The notes: generated by a model from the sequence alone, not told the origin. A stretch of 32,257 nt of DNA from an uncultured Bacteroidota bacterium (GCA_913055895.1 CAJXLE010000009.1:1-32257), one strand, 5' to 3'; shown: positions 8,797 to 18,828, counted from the first letter of the stretch. Program-made: numbers and translations.

Positions 8797-10398
8797 CTAA
8801 AACCCTGCAATATCCCACAGCACCGTGGGTATGAGCAGCAGAATACCCAGCAACACCAGGATGCCCAGGAAAGGTATGAACCAGCGGAACCATTTGTCGT
8901 AGGGTATTTTGGCCATGCCCAGAACCCCCATCAGCACGCCGGAGGTGGGCGTGATCATGTTGGTGAAGCCGTCGCCAAACTGAAAGACCAGCACAGCCGT
9001 CTGTCTGGAAATACCAATAAGGTCGGAAAAGGGAGCCATAATGGGCATGGTCAGGGCAGCCTGTCCGGAACCCGACGGCATCAGGATGTTCAGGAGGGTC
9101 TGGAAGACATACATCACTCCCACCGAACCCACTTTGCCGACATCTTCCATTCCTTCGGCCATGTAATGCAGCAGCGTGTCGATGATGTTGCCTTCCTCCA
9201 GCAGGAACACTATGCCGCCTGCCAGTCCCACAACAATGGCAGCGGTCATCATATCCTTCACACCTTTCAGGAACTGCTGGGCGATGTTGTTGCCCGACTC
9301 GTTGTAGGCAATACCCGAGAAGATCCCCATGGCCATGAAGATGGTGGCGATCTTCATGATGTACCAGTCGTACCCCATCACACCAACAATCAAAAACAGG
9401 ATGGTATAGAGCAGCAGGTTGAGAATATAGAAATGCACCGATCGCCTGAGACTCATAAATGCCGTGATGGCATACAAGCCGGTCAAAACAGGCACCGCAG
9501 GCAGACGGAAAGAGGCTTTGCCAATCTCCAGGGTGGTCATCGAATAGTTGATGGAAAAAACCACCAGGGCAGCCAGTATGATGCCATAGGTGATCCAGGA
9601 GGAGACAGGCCGGCTGTATTCAATGTTCTCTACATCCTGACGGCTGCTGTTGCGCCACTGCTCGTCGTCTTTGTAAACGGGTGAGCGGGTGGGATCCTTG
9701 CGGAGTTTCTTGACATAAATAAGCACGTAGGTAATCCCGGTGATGTTCAGCACAATCCAGGTAAAAAAGCGGTATTCAATTCCCGAAAACAAAGGTATGT
9801 CTGCCAGTCCCTGTGCAATGCCTATGGTAAAGGGATTGAGCATGGCCCCGGCAAAGCCCAGCCCGGCCGCCACGAAGCACATGGCCACCCCCACAATGGA
9901 GTCGTAGCCCATCGATATGGCCAGGGGTACAAAGATGATCACAAAGGCTATGGTCTCTTCGCTCATGCCGAAAATGGCTCCAAAGAGACTGAACATCAAC
10001 ATGATCAGGCCGATCACGATGTTGTCCACCCCCAGTTTCTTGATAAGCTTGAACCGCTCCAGCTTCCTGGTAAAACGCAAAAAAGAAAAAATACCGACAT
10101 CGATGGCCCGGCTCTCGTTCATGATCCAGAAAGCGCCCCCCACCATTAGTATAAAGACAATGATGTTGCTCTTGGAGATGAAACCGTGGTAAAGGGAAGA
10201 AAAAACCTGCCAGGTCTGCGGATCATTCTGGGTATATTCAAAAGATCCGCTCTTGACTACTTCACGCTTGACCCCGTTGTCCATCACCACCTCCCGCTCA
10301 TATTCTCCGCCGGGGATGAACCAGGTGAGCACCGCACCCACCACGATGATGAAGAAAATAATCACAAAAGTATGGGGAATGTTGCGTTTGTTGAGCAT
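8797..10398 (-). CDS. YfcC family / C4-dicarboxylate (arginine-ornithine type) anaerobic carrier-like transporter
   Basis: 533 aa polytopic membrane protein. N-terminal IPHTFVIIFFIIVVGAVLTWFIPGGEYER and LLNILMPSGSGQAALTMPIMAPFSDLIGISRQTAVLVFQFGDGFTNMITPTSG are characteristic of the YfcC family. Confidence 0.88.
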   Translation of the reverse strand: MLNKRNIPHTFVIIFFIIVVGAVLTWFIPGGEYEREVVMDNGVKREVVKSGSFEYTQNDPQTWQVFSSLYHGFISKSNIIVFILMVGGAFWIMNESRAIDVGIFSFLRFTRKLERFKLIKKLGVDNIVIGLIMLMFSLFGAIFGMSEETIAFVIIFVPLAISMGYDSIVGVAMCFVAAGLGFAGAMLNPFTIGIAQGLADIPLFSGIEYRFFTWIVLNITGITYVLIYVKKLRKDPTRSPVYKDDEQWRNSSRQDVENIEYSRPVSSWITYGIILAALVVFSINYSMTTLEIGKASFRLPAVPVLTGLYAITAFMSLRRSVHFYILNLLLYTILFLIVGVMGYDWYIMKIATIFMAMGIFSGIAYNESGNNIAQQFLKGVKDMMTAAIVVGLAGGIVFLLEEGNIIDTLLHYMAEGMEDVGKVGSVGVMYVFQTLLNILMPSGSGQAALTMPIMAPFSDLIGISRQTAVLVFQFGDGFTNMITPTSGVLMGVLGMAKIPYDKWFRWFIPFLGILVLLGILLLIPTVLWDIAGF

Positions 10399-10639
10399 AA
10401 AATGCCTTTTTTAATTCAAGGGCAGTAAAAATAATAGAAATTTGCGGCTGAGCATGATCCCTCAGGGCTTTTGTTTGACATGGAAAATGCCAAACCCTAC
10501 GACCCAAAAATCGCCATTAAGGCAACTACTTTTGAAGGAGGGCATAACAAGAGGGCCTGCAGGGGAACACTACCGCCTTTTCGACATAAATCATAAAAGG
10601 TCAACTCATTAAACAAAAATCAACCTCCTGAATCAAGGT

Positions 10640-11821
10640 TTAGCTATCGTAATAGCCCTTGCACGTAATTCGGTAGTCTTCAGTCATAAGCGCTCCCTTG
10701 GCAAAAAGATGGGAAATTTCGTAATCACTGTTTATCAAAAGCAGGTCGGCATCATAGCCGGATTCAACCCGTCCCTTGTTTTTCAGCTTCAGAATGCGGG
10801 CAACATTGGTGGCGACCGTTTGAACAGCCTGCTCCATAGGAAGGCCCTCCTCCTCTACCATATCCTTCAACTCATGGAGGGTTGCCCCGGGTTTGCCCCT
10901 CTCCAGGTGCAGCAACTGACCATCCTTGTCGAAAGCCGGAAGAGAGCCATTGGCATCGGACGAGAGGGTAATGTGCTCCAAAGGAACAGCTGCTTCCAGC
11001 AACAACCTCACCGCACGGGAAGGCTTGATTTCGGCATCCTGGAAATAAGCATACGAGCTGGTGGTAAGGTCAAGATAACCCTTTTTGCCGTATTTTTTGG
11101 ATGCCTCAAAAATTTCGTGGTTGCGGTTGCAGTGGGTCGGGTAAAACTGCTTGACGGGAAGCTGGCTGTGGCTGGTGGCCTGCAGGATGGGTTCAAAGGG
11201 GTTGGGGGCATCTCCCAGGTGGATGTTCAGTATTCCTGCTTTACCCGACAACATACCTGCTATGCGCACCTCAGAAGCCAGCTTGATCAGTTCACGTATC
11301 GAGGGCCCCGAACTGCGGTGATCAGAAAGGGCAATTTGCCCAACCCCAATAACCTCTTCTATCAGGGCCACATCACGGGCCGGATCACCCGTAATGGTTG
11401 GCGGAGGCACCTGGTAAGCCCCGCTGTACATCCATGCCGACAATCCCTCTTCCCGCAAAGCTTTGGTCTTCATCAGCACACTGGTCACATCACGTGTGAT
11501 GCCGTCGGTTCCCAGGCATCCCACTACGCTGGTGACGCCACCCTCCAGCAACTCGCCAAGGGGTATCTCACCGGTACGGGTGGCCGGCCCACCTTCTCCT
11601 CCCGCTCCCGCAACATGCACATGGGAATCGATCAGCCCTGGTACCATACGCAATCCCGCACCATCAACATGCAGGATGTTCAACACCCTTTCCGAACCGC
11701 TGATCATCTCATCCTTCCAATGATCCATAACAGCCAGTATTTTGCCTCCCCCAATCAACACATCTTTTTTCCCGGCAAATTCCGGAGTGTAGATTTCACA
11801 TCGTGTAATAAGTGCTAACAT
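10640..11821 (-). CDS. iadA: Isoaspartyl (beta-aspartyl) dipeptidase
   Basis: 393 aa amidohydrolase. VPGLIDSHVHVAGAGGEGGPATRTGE, FYPTHCNRNHEIFEA and ITLSSDANGSLP match IadA motifs. Confidence 0.93.
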   Translation of the reverse strand: MLALITRCEIYTPEFAGKKDVLIGGGKILAVMDHWKDEMISGSERVLNILHVDGAGLRMVPGLIDSHVHVAGAGGEGGPATRTGEIPLGELLEGGVTSVVGCLGTDGITRDVTSVLMKTKALREEGLSAWMYSGAYQVPPPTITGDPARDVALIEEVIGVGQIALSDHRSSGPSIRELIKLASEVRIAGMLSGKAGILNIHLGDAPNPFEPILQATSHSQLPVKQFYPTHCNRNHEIFEASKKYGKKGYLDLTTSSYAYFQDAEIKPSRAVRLLLEAAVPLEHITLSSDANGSLPAFDKDGQLLHLERGKPGATLHELKDMVEEEGLPMEQAVQTVATNVARILKLKNKGRVESGYDADLLLINSDYEISHLFAKGALMTEDYRITCKGYYDS

Positions 11822-12437
11822 AACATGGTGTGTTTAGAAAATGAAAACTTTCATGTTCCTGACCATTAACTCGATGGGATTATCCAACCCGTCGTCCAAA
11901 ATGGCCGGCCCGTCTGTTAATGATAAAGCTATACCCTGCCTGTTATTGTATTGATCATGCAGGTACGCTGAAATTCCTGTACAAGTGGGTGGTATTACCT
12001 GTAAAAGTTGCTTTAATAACTGTGCAGATACACGGTTATGCCTGATGGTCCGATCAAAAACAATCTGTATAACATGTTATCACTCCTGTAACTCCTTGCC
12101 GATGTGTGACTTTTTATACCTGCAAATTATGGATTATTGATGCAAGATCCAACATTTTTTTCGCGGCTGGATGAATAAATTTCCGGTTTTCATCCTGGCA
12201 GGTACATCAATGAAACATTCGCGCCCGGCAGGGATATGTTATACAAGGAAAAAATTCCAAATAAAAACAAGCTGGTCTTAAAGATATGCAGGCAGGACCG
12301 GATACCCGGCAATTTCAATTTGATCCTTACTGCAGGTTATGGTGGAAGGTTTCCTGATCACATTCTTCTAATAAATTTATTGGCCAATCAGAATTTACCC
12401 TGCTAAGGCGGGAATGTTTCTCAAGAGAAGAAGAAGA

Positions 12438-13202
12438 TCAGCCTATGTCTATCTCCAGCCCATCGTAAGCCAGCATCACGTTCTCAGGCAATTCGGCATT
12501 GACTTCCTTATGCAGGCCCATCTGGTGGCTCATGTGGGTGAAATAGGCCTTTCGTGGACTGAAGGTCCTGACAATATCAAGGGCTTCGGTGAGGTTGAAA
12601 TGGGAAATGTGTTTTTTCTTTCGAAGGGAATTGACCACCAGGTATTTGGTCCCCACTATTTTTTCTTTCTCCTCCTCGGGTATGTAATTGGCATCGGTGA
12701 TGTAGGTGAAATCTCCTATCCGGAAGCCCATTACCGGCAGTTTGTAATGGTACACGCGGATGGGGATGATGTGGATGCCGTTGATGTCAAACTCCTGATT
12801 TTTGATGCTGTTCAAATGGATGTCGGGTACCCCGGGATATTTGTTTTCCTTGAAAGCATAGGGCAGCATCTGCTTCAGGGCTTCCAGCACACGGTCTTCG
12901 GCATAGACCTGCATGGGCTTCTCCTTGAGAAAATTGATGGGACGTACATCATCCAACCCGGCAATATGATCGCGGTGCTCATGGGTGTATAGAATGGCGT
13001 GGATGTTGGTGGTTCCGGCCCTGAGCATCTGCTGGCGGAAATCGGGTCCTGTATCAACAACCAGCACCTGGTCGCCCCATTCAACCATAATGGAAGCCCG
13101 CAGGCGTTTGTCCTTCTCATCGGTCGACTGGCAGACCCGGCATTGACACCCGATAACCGGCACGCCCTGGGAGGTACCTGTTCCTAAAAAGGTTACTTTC
13201 AA
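12438..13202 (-). CDS. MBL fold metallo-hydrolase (PhnP-like)
   Basis: KVTFLGTGTSQGVPVIGCQCRVC...LVVDTGPDFRQQML...YTHEHRDHIAGLDDVRPINF...THMSHQMGLH. Likely TTG start at 13202, overlapping the upstream TGA (TTGA). The N-terminal extension in the ORF track (to 13409) is non-homologous and lies within the neighbouring gene. Confidence 0.9.
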   Translation of the reverse strand: MKVTFLGTGTSQGVPVIGCQCRVCQSTDEKDKRLRASIMVEWGDQVLVVDTGPDFRQQMLRAGTTNIHAILYTHEHRDHIAGLDDVRPINFLKEKPMQVYAEDRVLEALKQMLPYAFKENKYPGVPDIHLNSIKNQEFDINGIHIIPIRVYHYKLPVMGFRIGDFTYITDANYIPEEEKEKIVGTKYLVVNSLRKKKHISHFNLTEALDIVRTFSPRKAYFTHMSHQMGLHKEVNAELPENVMLAYDGLEIDIG

Positions 13203-14128
13203 AGTCTCAGCATTTTTGCAATTTGTGTCCTTGAAGTAAGGAACAACAAATATAATAAAACTATAACAGCTAGTACAGCCGAGGGTATGGCTGCCTGTTC
13301 GCCGAAAAGCGAGAAAGCCGTAATCACGCTGAAGCCCGAGCTTTTTACAGTCAGCAAAAGGGTCTGCGGTATCAGGCGGCTCTCGCTCTGATTGCGCTGG
13401 CGCATCCACATCTGGAACAGGCTGCCAATGCCGAAGGTGGCTGCCAGCATCACCAGGGCCGAAAGCATCAACACCTCGTGATTCTGGAAGAACAGTTCCC
13501 GGTTCATCCCAATGGCGGTATAAATGATGGTGGCAAATCCAAAGTCCACAACCTTACCCCTGACACGGCGTACAACACCAAAGAGAGGGCGCATGAGCAG
13601 CAGACGCGACAACAAGAGGGGCACCACCACCAGTTTGACCATCATCCATACCAGCTCCAGGGAGGAAACCGAATTGGCTCTTCCGTCAAACAAGCCTATG
13701 ATCAGGGGGGTGATAAATACAGAGGCCAAAAAGGCGCCGGTCACCCCAACAATGGAATAGTTCAGGTCGCCTTTCATGATGCCCGAGAAAGGCACTATGG
13801 CCACCCCGGGTGGCGCTACAGCCACCACCACAAAGCCCAGGAAAAGCTCACGCGTGGGCATCAGGAACCAGGCAAGAGCAATCACGACTGAACCAAACAG
13901 CAGGTAATTCAAAACGGTGCCTGCGATCATAGGCCTTATGGTCGATTTTAACGGGAAAAAAGAACGGGTGGCCATACCGGTCATGGAAAAAAGCATGGTG
14001 GCCATCAGGATCCAGGTGGTGTATGGCTTGATGAGCCGGGCACCCCCTCCTGCTGTAAGTCCCAGCACCACCGCCATAATCAAAATCACATTGCGGTTGA
14101 GCAACAACCCGTAAATTTGTCTCCACAT
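13199..14128 (-). CDS. Bile acid:sodium symporter (BASS) family-like transporter
   Basis: 309 aa, ~9-10 hydrophobic segments. Motifs TMLFSMTGMATR, GFVVVAVAPPGVAIVPFSGIMKGDLNYSIVGVTGAFLASVFITPLII. Confidence 0.75.
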   Translation of the reverse strand: MWRQIYGLLLNRNVILIMAVVLGLTAGGGARLIKPYTTWILMATMLFSMTGMATRSFFPLKSTIRPMIAGTVLNYLLFGSVVIALAWFLMPTRELFLGFVVVAVAPPGVAIVPFSGIMKGDLNYSIVGVTGAFLASVFITPLIIGLFDGRANSVSSLELVWMMVKLVVVPLLLSRLLLMRPLFGVVRRVRGKVVDFGFATIIYTAIGMNRELFFQNHEVLMLSALVMLAATFGIGSLFQMWMRQRNQSESRLIPQTLLLTVKSSGFSVITAFSLFGEQAAIPSAVLAVIVLLYLLFLTSRTQIAKMLRL

Positions 14129-14225
14129 ATTTTCAATTTAAACCGCAAAAGAAGCAATAATCATTGGATTTTTCTTGATAAATTGGCCACGGATTTGAAA
14201 ACCATCTCCTAAAATCTGCATCTAC

Positions 14226-14957
14226 ATGAACTCCACCAGCACAGGCACACTCTACCTCATCCCCACAACCCTGGGCGATTCTCCGCTAGAGAAAGTCATT
14301 CCTCCCCACAACGCTACGATCGTCGCGGGACTGGACCACTTTATTGTCGAACAGGTGCGTACCGCCCGGCGTTTTATCAGAAAACTTGTTCCGGACAAGC
14401 CGATCGATCCCATTGCTTTCTATACCCTGAACAAGCATACCCCCGCAGGCGCCCTAGATGAGATGGTGGCTCCCCTGATCGAGGGAATGAACATGGGACT
14501 GATATCAGAAGCTGGAGTGCCGGGCATTGCCGACCCCGGAGAAGAAATCGTGGCCTATGCCCACCGACGGGGCATCCAGGTGGTGCCCCTCACCGGGCCC
14601 TCGTCCCTCCTGCTGGCCCTTATGGCAAGCGGACTGAACGGAGAGAACTTTGCCTTCAATGGGTACCTGCCCATCAAGAGCCGAGAGCGCATCAAAAAGA
14701 TCAGGGCCCTGGAAAAGAAATCACGCCACGAAAGGCAAACACAAATCTTCATGGAGACCCCCTACCGCAATGACAAACTCTTAAACGACCTTCTTTCCCA
14801 GTGCATGGACGACACCCTGCTGTGCCTGGCCAGCAACCTCACCACCGGACAGGAGATGATCCGCACCTTGCCGGTCAAACAATGGAAGGAAAAAACACCG
14901 GAACTGCATAAAAAACCCACCATCTTCATCCTGTCTGCCGGGGAAAAACAGCGATGA
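14226..14957 (+). CDS. SAM-dependent methyltransferase, RsmI-like tetrapyrrole methylase family
   Basis: 243 aa. GTLYLIPTTLGD, MGLISEAGVPGIADPGEEIVAYAHRRGIQVVPLTGPSSLLLALMASGLNGENFAFNGYLP. Confidence 0.9.
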   Translation: MNSTSTGTLYLIPTTLGDSPLEKVIPPHNATIVAGLDHFIVEQVRTARRFIRKLVPDKPIDPIAFYTLNKHTPAGALDEMVAPLIEGMNMGLISEAGVPGIADPGEEIVAYAHRRGIQVVPLTGPSSLLLALMASGLNGENFAFNGYLPIKSRERIKKIRALEKKSRHERQTQIFMETPYRNDKLLNDLLSQCMDDTLLCLASNLTTGQEMIRTLPVKQWKEKTPELHKKPTIFILSAGEKQR

Positions 14958-15051
14958 ACCGACGGGACCCATACAATGACTCCCAAGGCCAGGAGTGACA
15001 ATGAAGAAAGCCAGGCAGAGGGAAGATAACCCTGGCCCGAGCTAAAAAAGA

Positions 15052-15708
15052 TTAAACATCAACACCCACACATTGCCGCAAAATGTTTTCGGCGTTGGGT
15101 CCCTCATTGAACAGGAGATCCAGGATGCTCAGGTTGGGTACGAACCCATAGCGATCGGTAAAAACCTGCGGATACGCCACAGGCTTGAAATGCGGGTCGG
15201 GTTGCTGCATCCTTTTCTTGGGATGGATGCCCCCGCGCCAGTCATCTATCTCAGAACCCACATTTTTCAGGTATTCACCGGTCCTTCTCACGGCAACATC
15301 CACCTCAAGATACTCCATCACCAGCTCCTGCAACCCTATGGTGAAATCCAGCAGGTAACGGTAGGTTCTCTCGTAAAAGGGGGCAAAATCATCGGCCAAA
15401 AATTCAAAGAAAGGCGAAGAGCTGTAGGCCGATTCGATGGATGTCCAGTGGTTCTTCTGCCACTCCAGGGTGTTGTCGATGCGTAGGTCGCGGGTCAGCA
15501 CCTTCGGGCGGTCCTTTGTCACCGGGATGGTAAGCGCCATCACACCATTGGGCGACAATATATTGCACCGGCTCCGGTAGGTTTGCTTCTGGTAGTTCTC
15601 TTCCGTCTCCAGCCATACCACATCATAAAGCAAAAACTTGCTGAAATACTGCACCGGTCCGAGATAAGCCGTCGAAAGCAACACCTGGCTGGCTCGATGG
15701 GTTTGCAT
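15052..15708 (-). CDS. WbqC family protein
   Basis: 218 aa. LLSTAYLGPVQYFSKF, YRSRCNILSPNGVMALTIPV, NTLEWQKNHWTSIESAYSSSPFFEFLADDFAPFYE are WbqC-like motifs. Confidence 0.88.
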   Translation of the reverse strand: MQTHRASQVLLSTAYLGPVQYFSKFLLYDVVWLETEENYQKQTYRSRCNILSPNGVMALTIPVTKDRPKVLTRDLRIDNTLEWQKNHWTSIESAYSSSPFFEFLADDFAPFYERTYRYLLDFTIGLQELVMEYLEVDVAVRRTGEYLKNVGSEIDDWRGGIHPKKRMQQPDPHFKPVAYPQVFTDRYGFVPNLSILDLLFNEGPNAENILRQCVGVDV

Positions 15709-15768
15709 ATTGGTGAAAGGATTGAGATTGAATACTTTCTGACAACAAAACTCTGATAATGAACACCT

Positions 15769-15842
15769 AATATACCCGCTAAGGGGTCCGCTTAGCGGTC
15801 CGCTAAGGGGTCCGCTAAGGGGTCCGCTAAGCGGGGTATATT
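15769..15842. repeat. 12-bp tandem repeat (ccgctaaggggt) bounded by terminal inverted repeats, directly downstream of lepB
   Basis: Units at 15776, 15788 (variant ccgcttagcggt), 15800, 15812 and 15824. Outer arms aatatacccgct ... agcggggtatatt are inverted with a 1-nt length difference. Confidence 0.9.
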
Positions 15843-15843
15843 T

Positions 15844-17247
15844 TTAATCAATAACTGTGAAGAGCCTGTCCCAGCGCACGCGGTCGATAAAATTGCCGAA
15901 GCGGTCGATGGACAGCCATATGAAAACGGCCTTGCCCACCACGTGGTTTTCAGGCACAAAACCCCAGTAACGGGAGTCGGCTGAATTGTGGCGGTTGTCG
16001 CCCATCATGAAATAGTAGTCCATCTGGAAGGTGTATTTGTCGGACGGCTCACCGTTGATATAGATGGTGCTGTCGCGCACCTCCAGGGTATTGTCTTCAA
16101 AAGTCTCAATGACCCTTTTGTACAGGGGCAGGTTGTGCAGGCTCAGGGATACGGTTTCTCCCTTCTCGGGGATGTACAGGGGCCCAAAATTGTCTTCGGT
16201 CCACCGGTAATCCTCATCAAAAGGGAAGATGGCGTGGTTGACCGAGCCGGGCGAGGTGTTCTCGTAGCGCCTCACATTGATCACATTGGTAAAATTTTTG
16301 ATCTGCTGCAGGTTGTCCTGGGTCAGGGGCATCTGGTAGAGCGAGCTGGAGGGTATGTAACTGATGTCGTTGGGATTGATGCCCATTCGTTCGAGCAGGA
16401 CTGAATTGATCTTGGTGCCGTTGGTTTTCACATAGTAGTTGTACTGCATCTGATCGAAATGCTCCTGCTTTTGGCCGTTGATGTATACCTGGCCGCTGTT
16501 GATAAGGAGCGAATCGCCGGGCAGGGCCACACACCTTTTGATGTAGTTGGTTCTTTTATCGACCGGCCGGGTGGTTACATCGTACTGTTCCTTGAAATAT
16601 GAGCGTGCCGAATCCTCGTAATCGTCCATGGGCTTTACGGGCCGTCCGTTGTTGATGTCGCGGTTTTTGAGTTCGTGGGCATACTGCCGCACGATGGAAT
16701 AGTAATCCTTGTCCTGCATTTGAAGTATAACGGTATCCCCGGCCGGGAAGTTAAAGACGACGATGTCGTTGCGCTCGACATCTCCCAGTCCGTCGAGCCG
16801 GTTGTAGGGCCACTTAACCCATTCCAGGTATGATTTGGTCTTCTGGGTCAGCGGCAGGGTGTTGTGGGCAAAAGGAAAGGAGATGGGGGTATTGGGCATC
16901 TTGGGTCCGTAGCTGACCTTGCTGACAAAGAGGTAATCGCCTGCCAGGAGCGTTTTTTCCATCGATGAGGTGGGGATGGTATAGGCTTCGATGAGAAAGA
17001 GCCGGATCAGCGAAGCGGCGATAACCGCAAAGATGAGTGCATCGACCCATTCAATGAGCTTGGAGGGTTTTTTGCCGGGTTTCTTCCAGAATGTCCAGTT
17101 CACCTTTTTAGTGATGAACCAGTCAAAGATGATGGCCAGTCCGATCAAAAACCAGGGTTCTTCGAGCCAGATGACCCATAGTATAAAGATGGTGGCGGTA
17201 AGGCCAAACTTAAAATAACGGTTGTTAAAAAAAGATTTTAAATTCAT
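15844..17247 (-). CDS. lepB: Signal peptidase I
   Basis: 467 aa. Catalytic SSMEKTLLAGDYLFVSKVSYG, RCVALPGDSLLINSGQVYINGQ, YYFMMGDNRHNSADSRYWGFVPENHVVGKA. Large-insert Bacteroidetes-type LepB. Confidence 0.96.
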   Translation of the reverse strand: MNLKSFFNNRYFKFGLTATIFILWVIWLEEPWFLIGLAIIFDWFITKKVNWTFWKKPGKKPSKLIEWVDALIFAVIAASLIRLFLIEAYTIPTSSMEKTLLAGDYLFVSKVSYGPKMPNTPISFPFAHNTLPLTQKTKSYLEWVKWPYNRLDGLGDVERNDIVVFNFPAGDTVILQMQDKDYYSIVRQYAHELKNRDINNGRPVKPMDDYEDSARSYFKEQYDVTTRPVDKRTNYIKRCVALPGDSLLINSGQVYINGQKQEHFDQMQYNYYVKTNGTKINSVLLERMGINPNDISYIPSSSLYQMPLTQDNLQQIKNFTNVINVRRYENTSPGSVNHAIFPFDEDYRWTEDNFGPLYIPEKGETVSLSLHNLPLYKRVIETFEDNTLEVRDSTIYINGEPSDKYTFQMDYYFMMGDNRHNSADSRYWGFVPENHVVGKAVFIWLSIDRFGNFIDRVRWDRLFTVID

Positions 17248-17302
17248 TGCGGGGGATTTTATCTTTATAAATGCTTTTGTCTCCCTGTTGTCAGGAGATA
17301 TT

Positions 17303-18028
17303 CTAAAGCTTTAGCATATCGTCCATGGAGTATACGCCTTTTTTTCCCTGGAGAAACTCCGCGGCCATCACGGCGCCCAGGGCAAAGCCTTCGCGGCTTT
17401 TGGCCGAGTGTTTGATCTCTATGTCATCAAAGTCAGAGTGATACATCACACGGTGGATGCCTGGCACCTCATCCTCGCGGATGGATTTGACTGCCAGTTC
17501 TTCGGGATTTTCGGCTTTTTCCTTCTTCCATTCCTTCTTCCGCTCGAGGGTGTCCATGAGGATGCCGGCCAGCTGTTTGGCCGTACCGCTGGGGGCATCT
17601 ACTTTGTGCACGTGGTGGGTCTCTTCAACCTCCACATCGTAGTTGGAATATTCGTTCATGATGCGGGCTATGTGCTCATTGAACTTAAAAAACAGGTTGA
17701 CGCCCAGGTTGAAGTTGGGGGCATGGAAAAAAGCTCGGTCGTGCTGGTTGCAATAATCACGCACCTGCGGCATCTTGTCGAGCCACCCGGTGGTACCCGA
17801 AACCACGGGCAACCCGTTCTCAAGGCAGGTCATGATGTTGTTGTAGGCGGCATCGGGCATGGAGAACTCAATGGCAACATCGGCTTGTTGCATGTTTTCA
17901 GTATTCAGTTCCTGTTGGTTGTCCTTGTCTATGGTCATCACGACCTGATGGCTCCTTTTGACGGCCATCCGTTCCACCTCCTGCCCCATGCGGCCGTAGC
18001 CGATCAATATGATCTTTAGTTTTTCCAT
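17303..18028 (-). CDS. dapB: 4-hydroxy-tetrahydrodipicolinate reductase
   Basis: MEKLKIILIGYGRMGQEVERMA, PVVSGTTGWLDK, ETHHVHKVDAPSGTAKQLA, SAKSREGFALGAVMAAEFL. Start placed at the internal Met (18028). Confidence 0.95.
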   Translation of the reverse strand: MEKLKIILIGYGRMGQEVERMAVKRSHQVVMTIDKDNQQELNTENMQQADVAIEFSMPDAAYNNIMTCLENGLPVVSGTTGWLDKMPQVRDYCNQHDRAFFHAPNFNLGVNLFFKFNEHIARIMNEYSNYDVEVEETHHVHKVDAPSGTAKQLAGILMDTLERKKEWKKEKAENPEELAVKSIREDEVPGIHRVMYHSDFDDIEIKHSAKSREGFALGAVMAAEFLQGKKGVYSMDDMLKL

Positions 18029-18110
18029 GCTGCCCATCCTTTAATAGTGCCACAGTTAATCATGGCTGCTAATTTATAATTTTTCGCCAAGATAACCGTG
18101 TTAAAAAACT

Positions 18111-18137
18111 AAAAAAGGGAAGCGGTAAGCGCTTCCC
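18111..18137 (-). terminator. Intrinsic terminator of the infC-rpmI-rplT operon
   Basis: On the minus strand: gggaagcg-cttac-cgcttccc followed by tttttt (plus-strand 18111-18137). Confidence 0.85.
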
Positions 18138-18194
18138 GTTATCGGGTTATACATTGAAATGTCTCTAACAAACCATGATCCGTGTGGCCGGCGA

Positions 18195-18542
18195 TCAGGA
18201 TTTCACCTGGTCGACCACGGCTTTGAAAGCCTGCGGATGGTTCATGGCCAGGTCGGCCAGCACCTTGCGGTTGAGGCGGATGCCTTTCTGGTTCATCCTG
18301 CCCATAAAATCGGAGTAGGACAACCCGTGCTGGCGGGTGCCGGCGTTGATACGCTGGATCCACAAGCGCCGGAAGTCACCTTTTTTCCTTCTGCGGTCGC
18401 GGTAGGAATACTGCATTCCCTTCTCGACGCTGTGCTTGACTACGGTGTAGACATTCTTTCTTGCCCCAAAATAGCCTTTCGCCTGTTTGAGGATCTTTTT
18501 TCTTCTCTTTCTGCTCGCTACTGAATTGGTTGATCGTGGCAT
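18195..18542 (-). CDS. rplT: 50S ribosomal protein L20
   Basis: 115 aa. [77 protein letters not shown]. Confidence 0.98.
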   Translation of the reverse strand: MPRSTNSVASRKRRKKILKQAKGYFGARKNVYTVVKHSVEKGMQYSYRDRRRKKGDFRRLWIQRINAGTRQHGLSYSDFMGRMNQKGIRLNRKVLADLAMNHPQAFKAVVDQVKS

Positions 18543-18630
18543 TTTGACTTGTTTTTTGAATGGTTAGCGGTCCCGCACGGGCGGAACTCTTACAGCTAAG
18601 TCACTCTGGTTCGTTACTTGTTTGCGACAA

Positions 18631-18828
18631 TTACTTGAGGCCCAGCAAAAGCCTTGTGTTGTTGCGGTCGGTCTTATCCACGCTGGTGTAATAACCCAGG
18701 TTTCTTTTCCTCTTCTTCGACTTCTTGGTCAACAAGTGGCTTTTGTAAGCATGTTTCCTTCTGATCTTACCGGAGCCTGTCATCTTAAAACGTTTCTTGG
18801 CGCCGGGGTTGGTCTTCATCTTTGGCAT
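18631..18828 (-). CDS. rpmI: 50S ribosomal protein L35
   Basis: 65 aa. [45 protein letters not shown]. Confidence 0.98.
   Translation of the reverse strand: MPKMKTNPGAKKRFKMTGSGKIRRKHAYKSHLLTKKSKKRKRNLGYYTSVDKTDRNNTRLLLGLK

Noticed and set aside
8659-9684. 341-aa plus-strand ORF overlapping the 8-bp repeat and the transporter
   Set aside because: N terminus is translation of the repeat (YTHSSYHLIILSFTHLRIYAFTH), the remainder is antisense to the transporter.
10709-11818. 369-aa plus-strand ORF antisense to iadA
   Set aside because: Shadow ORF covering almost exactly the iadA coding region; low-complexity composition.
13203-13409. N-terminal extension of the MBL hydrolase ORF
   Set aside because: Lies within the BASS-like transporter gene and lacks MBL homology; the TTG start explains the boundary.
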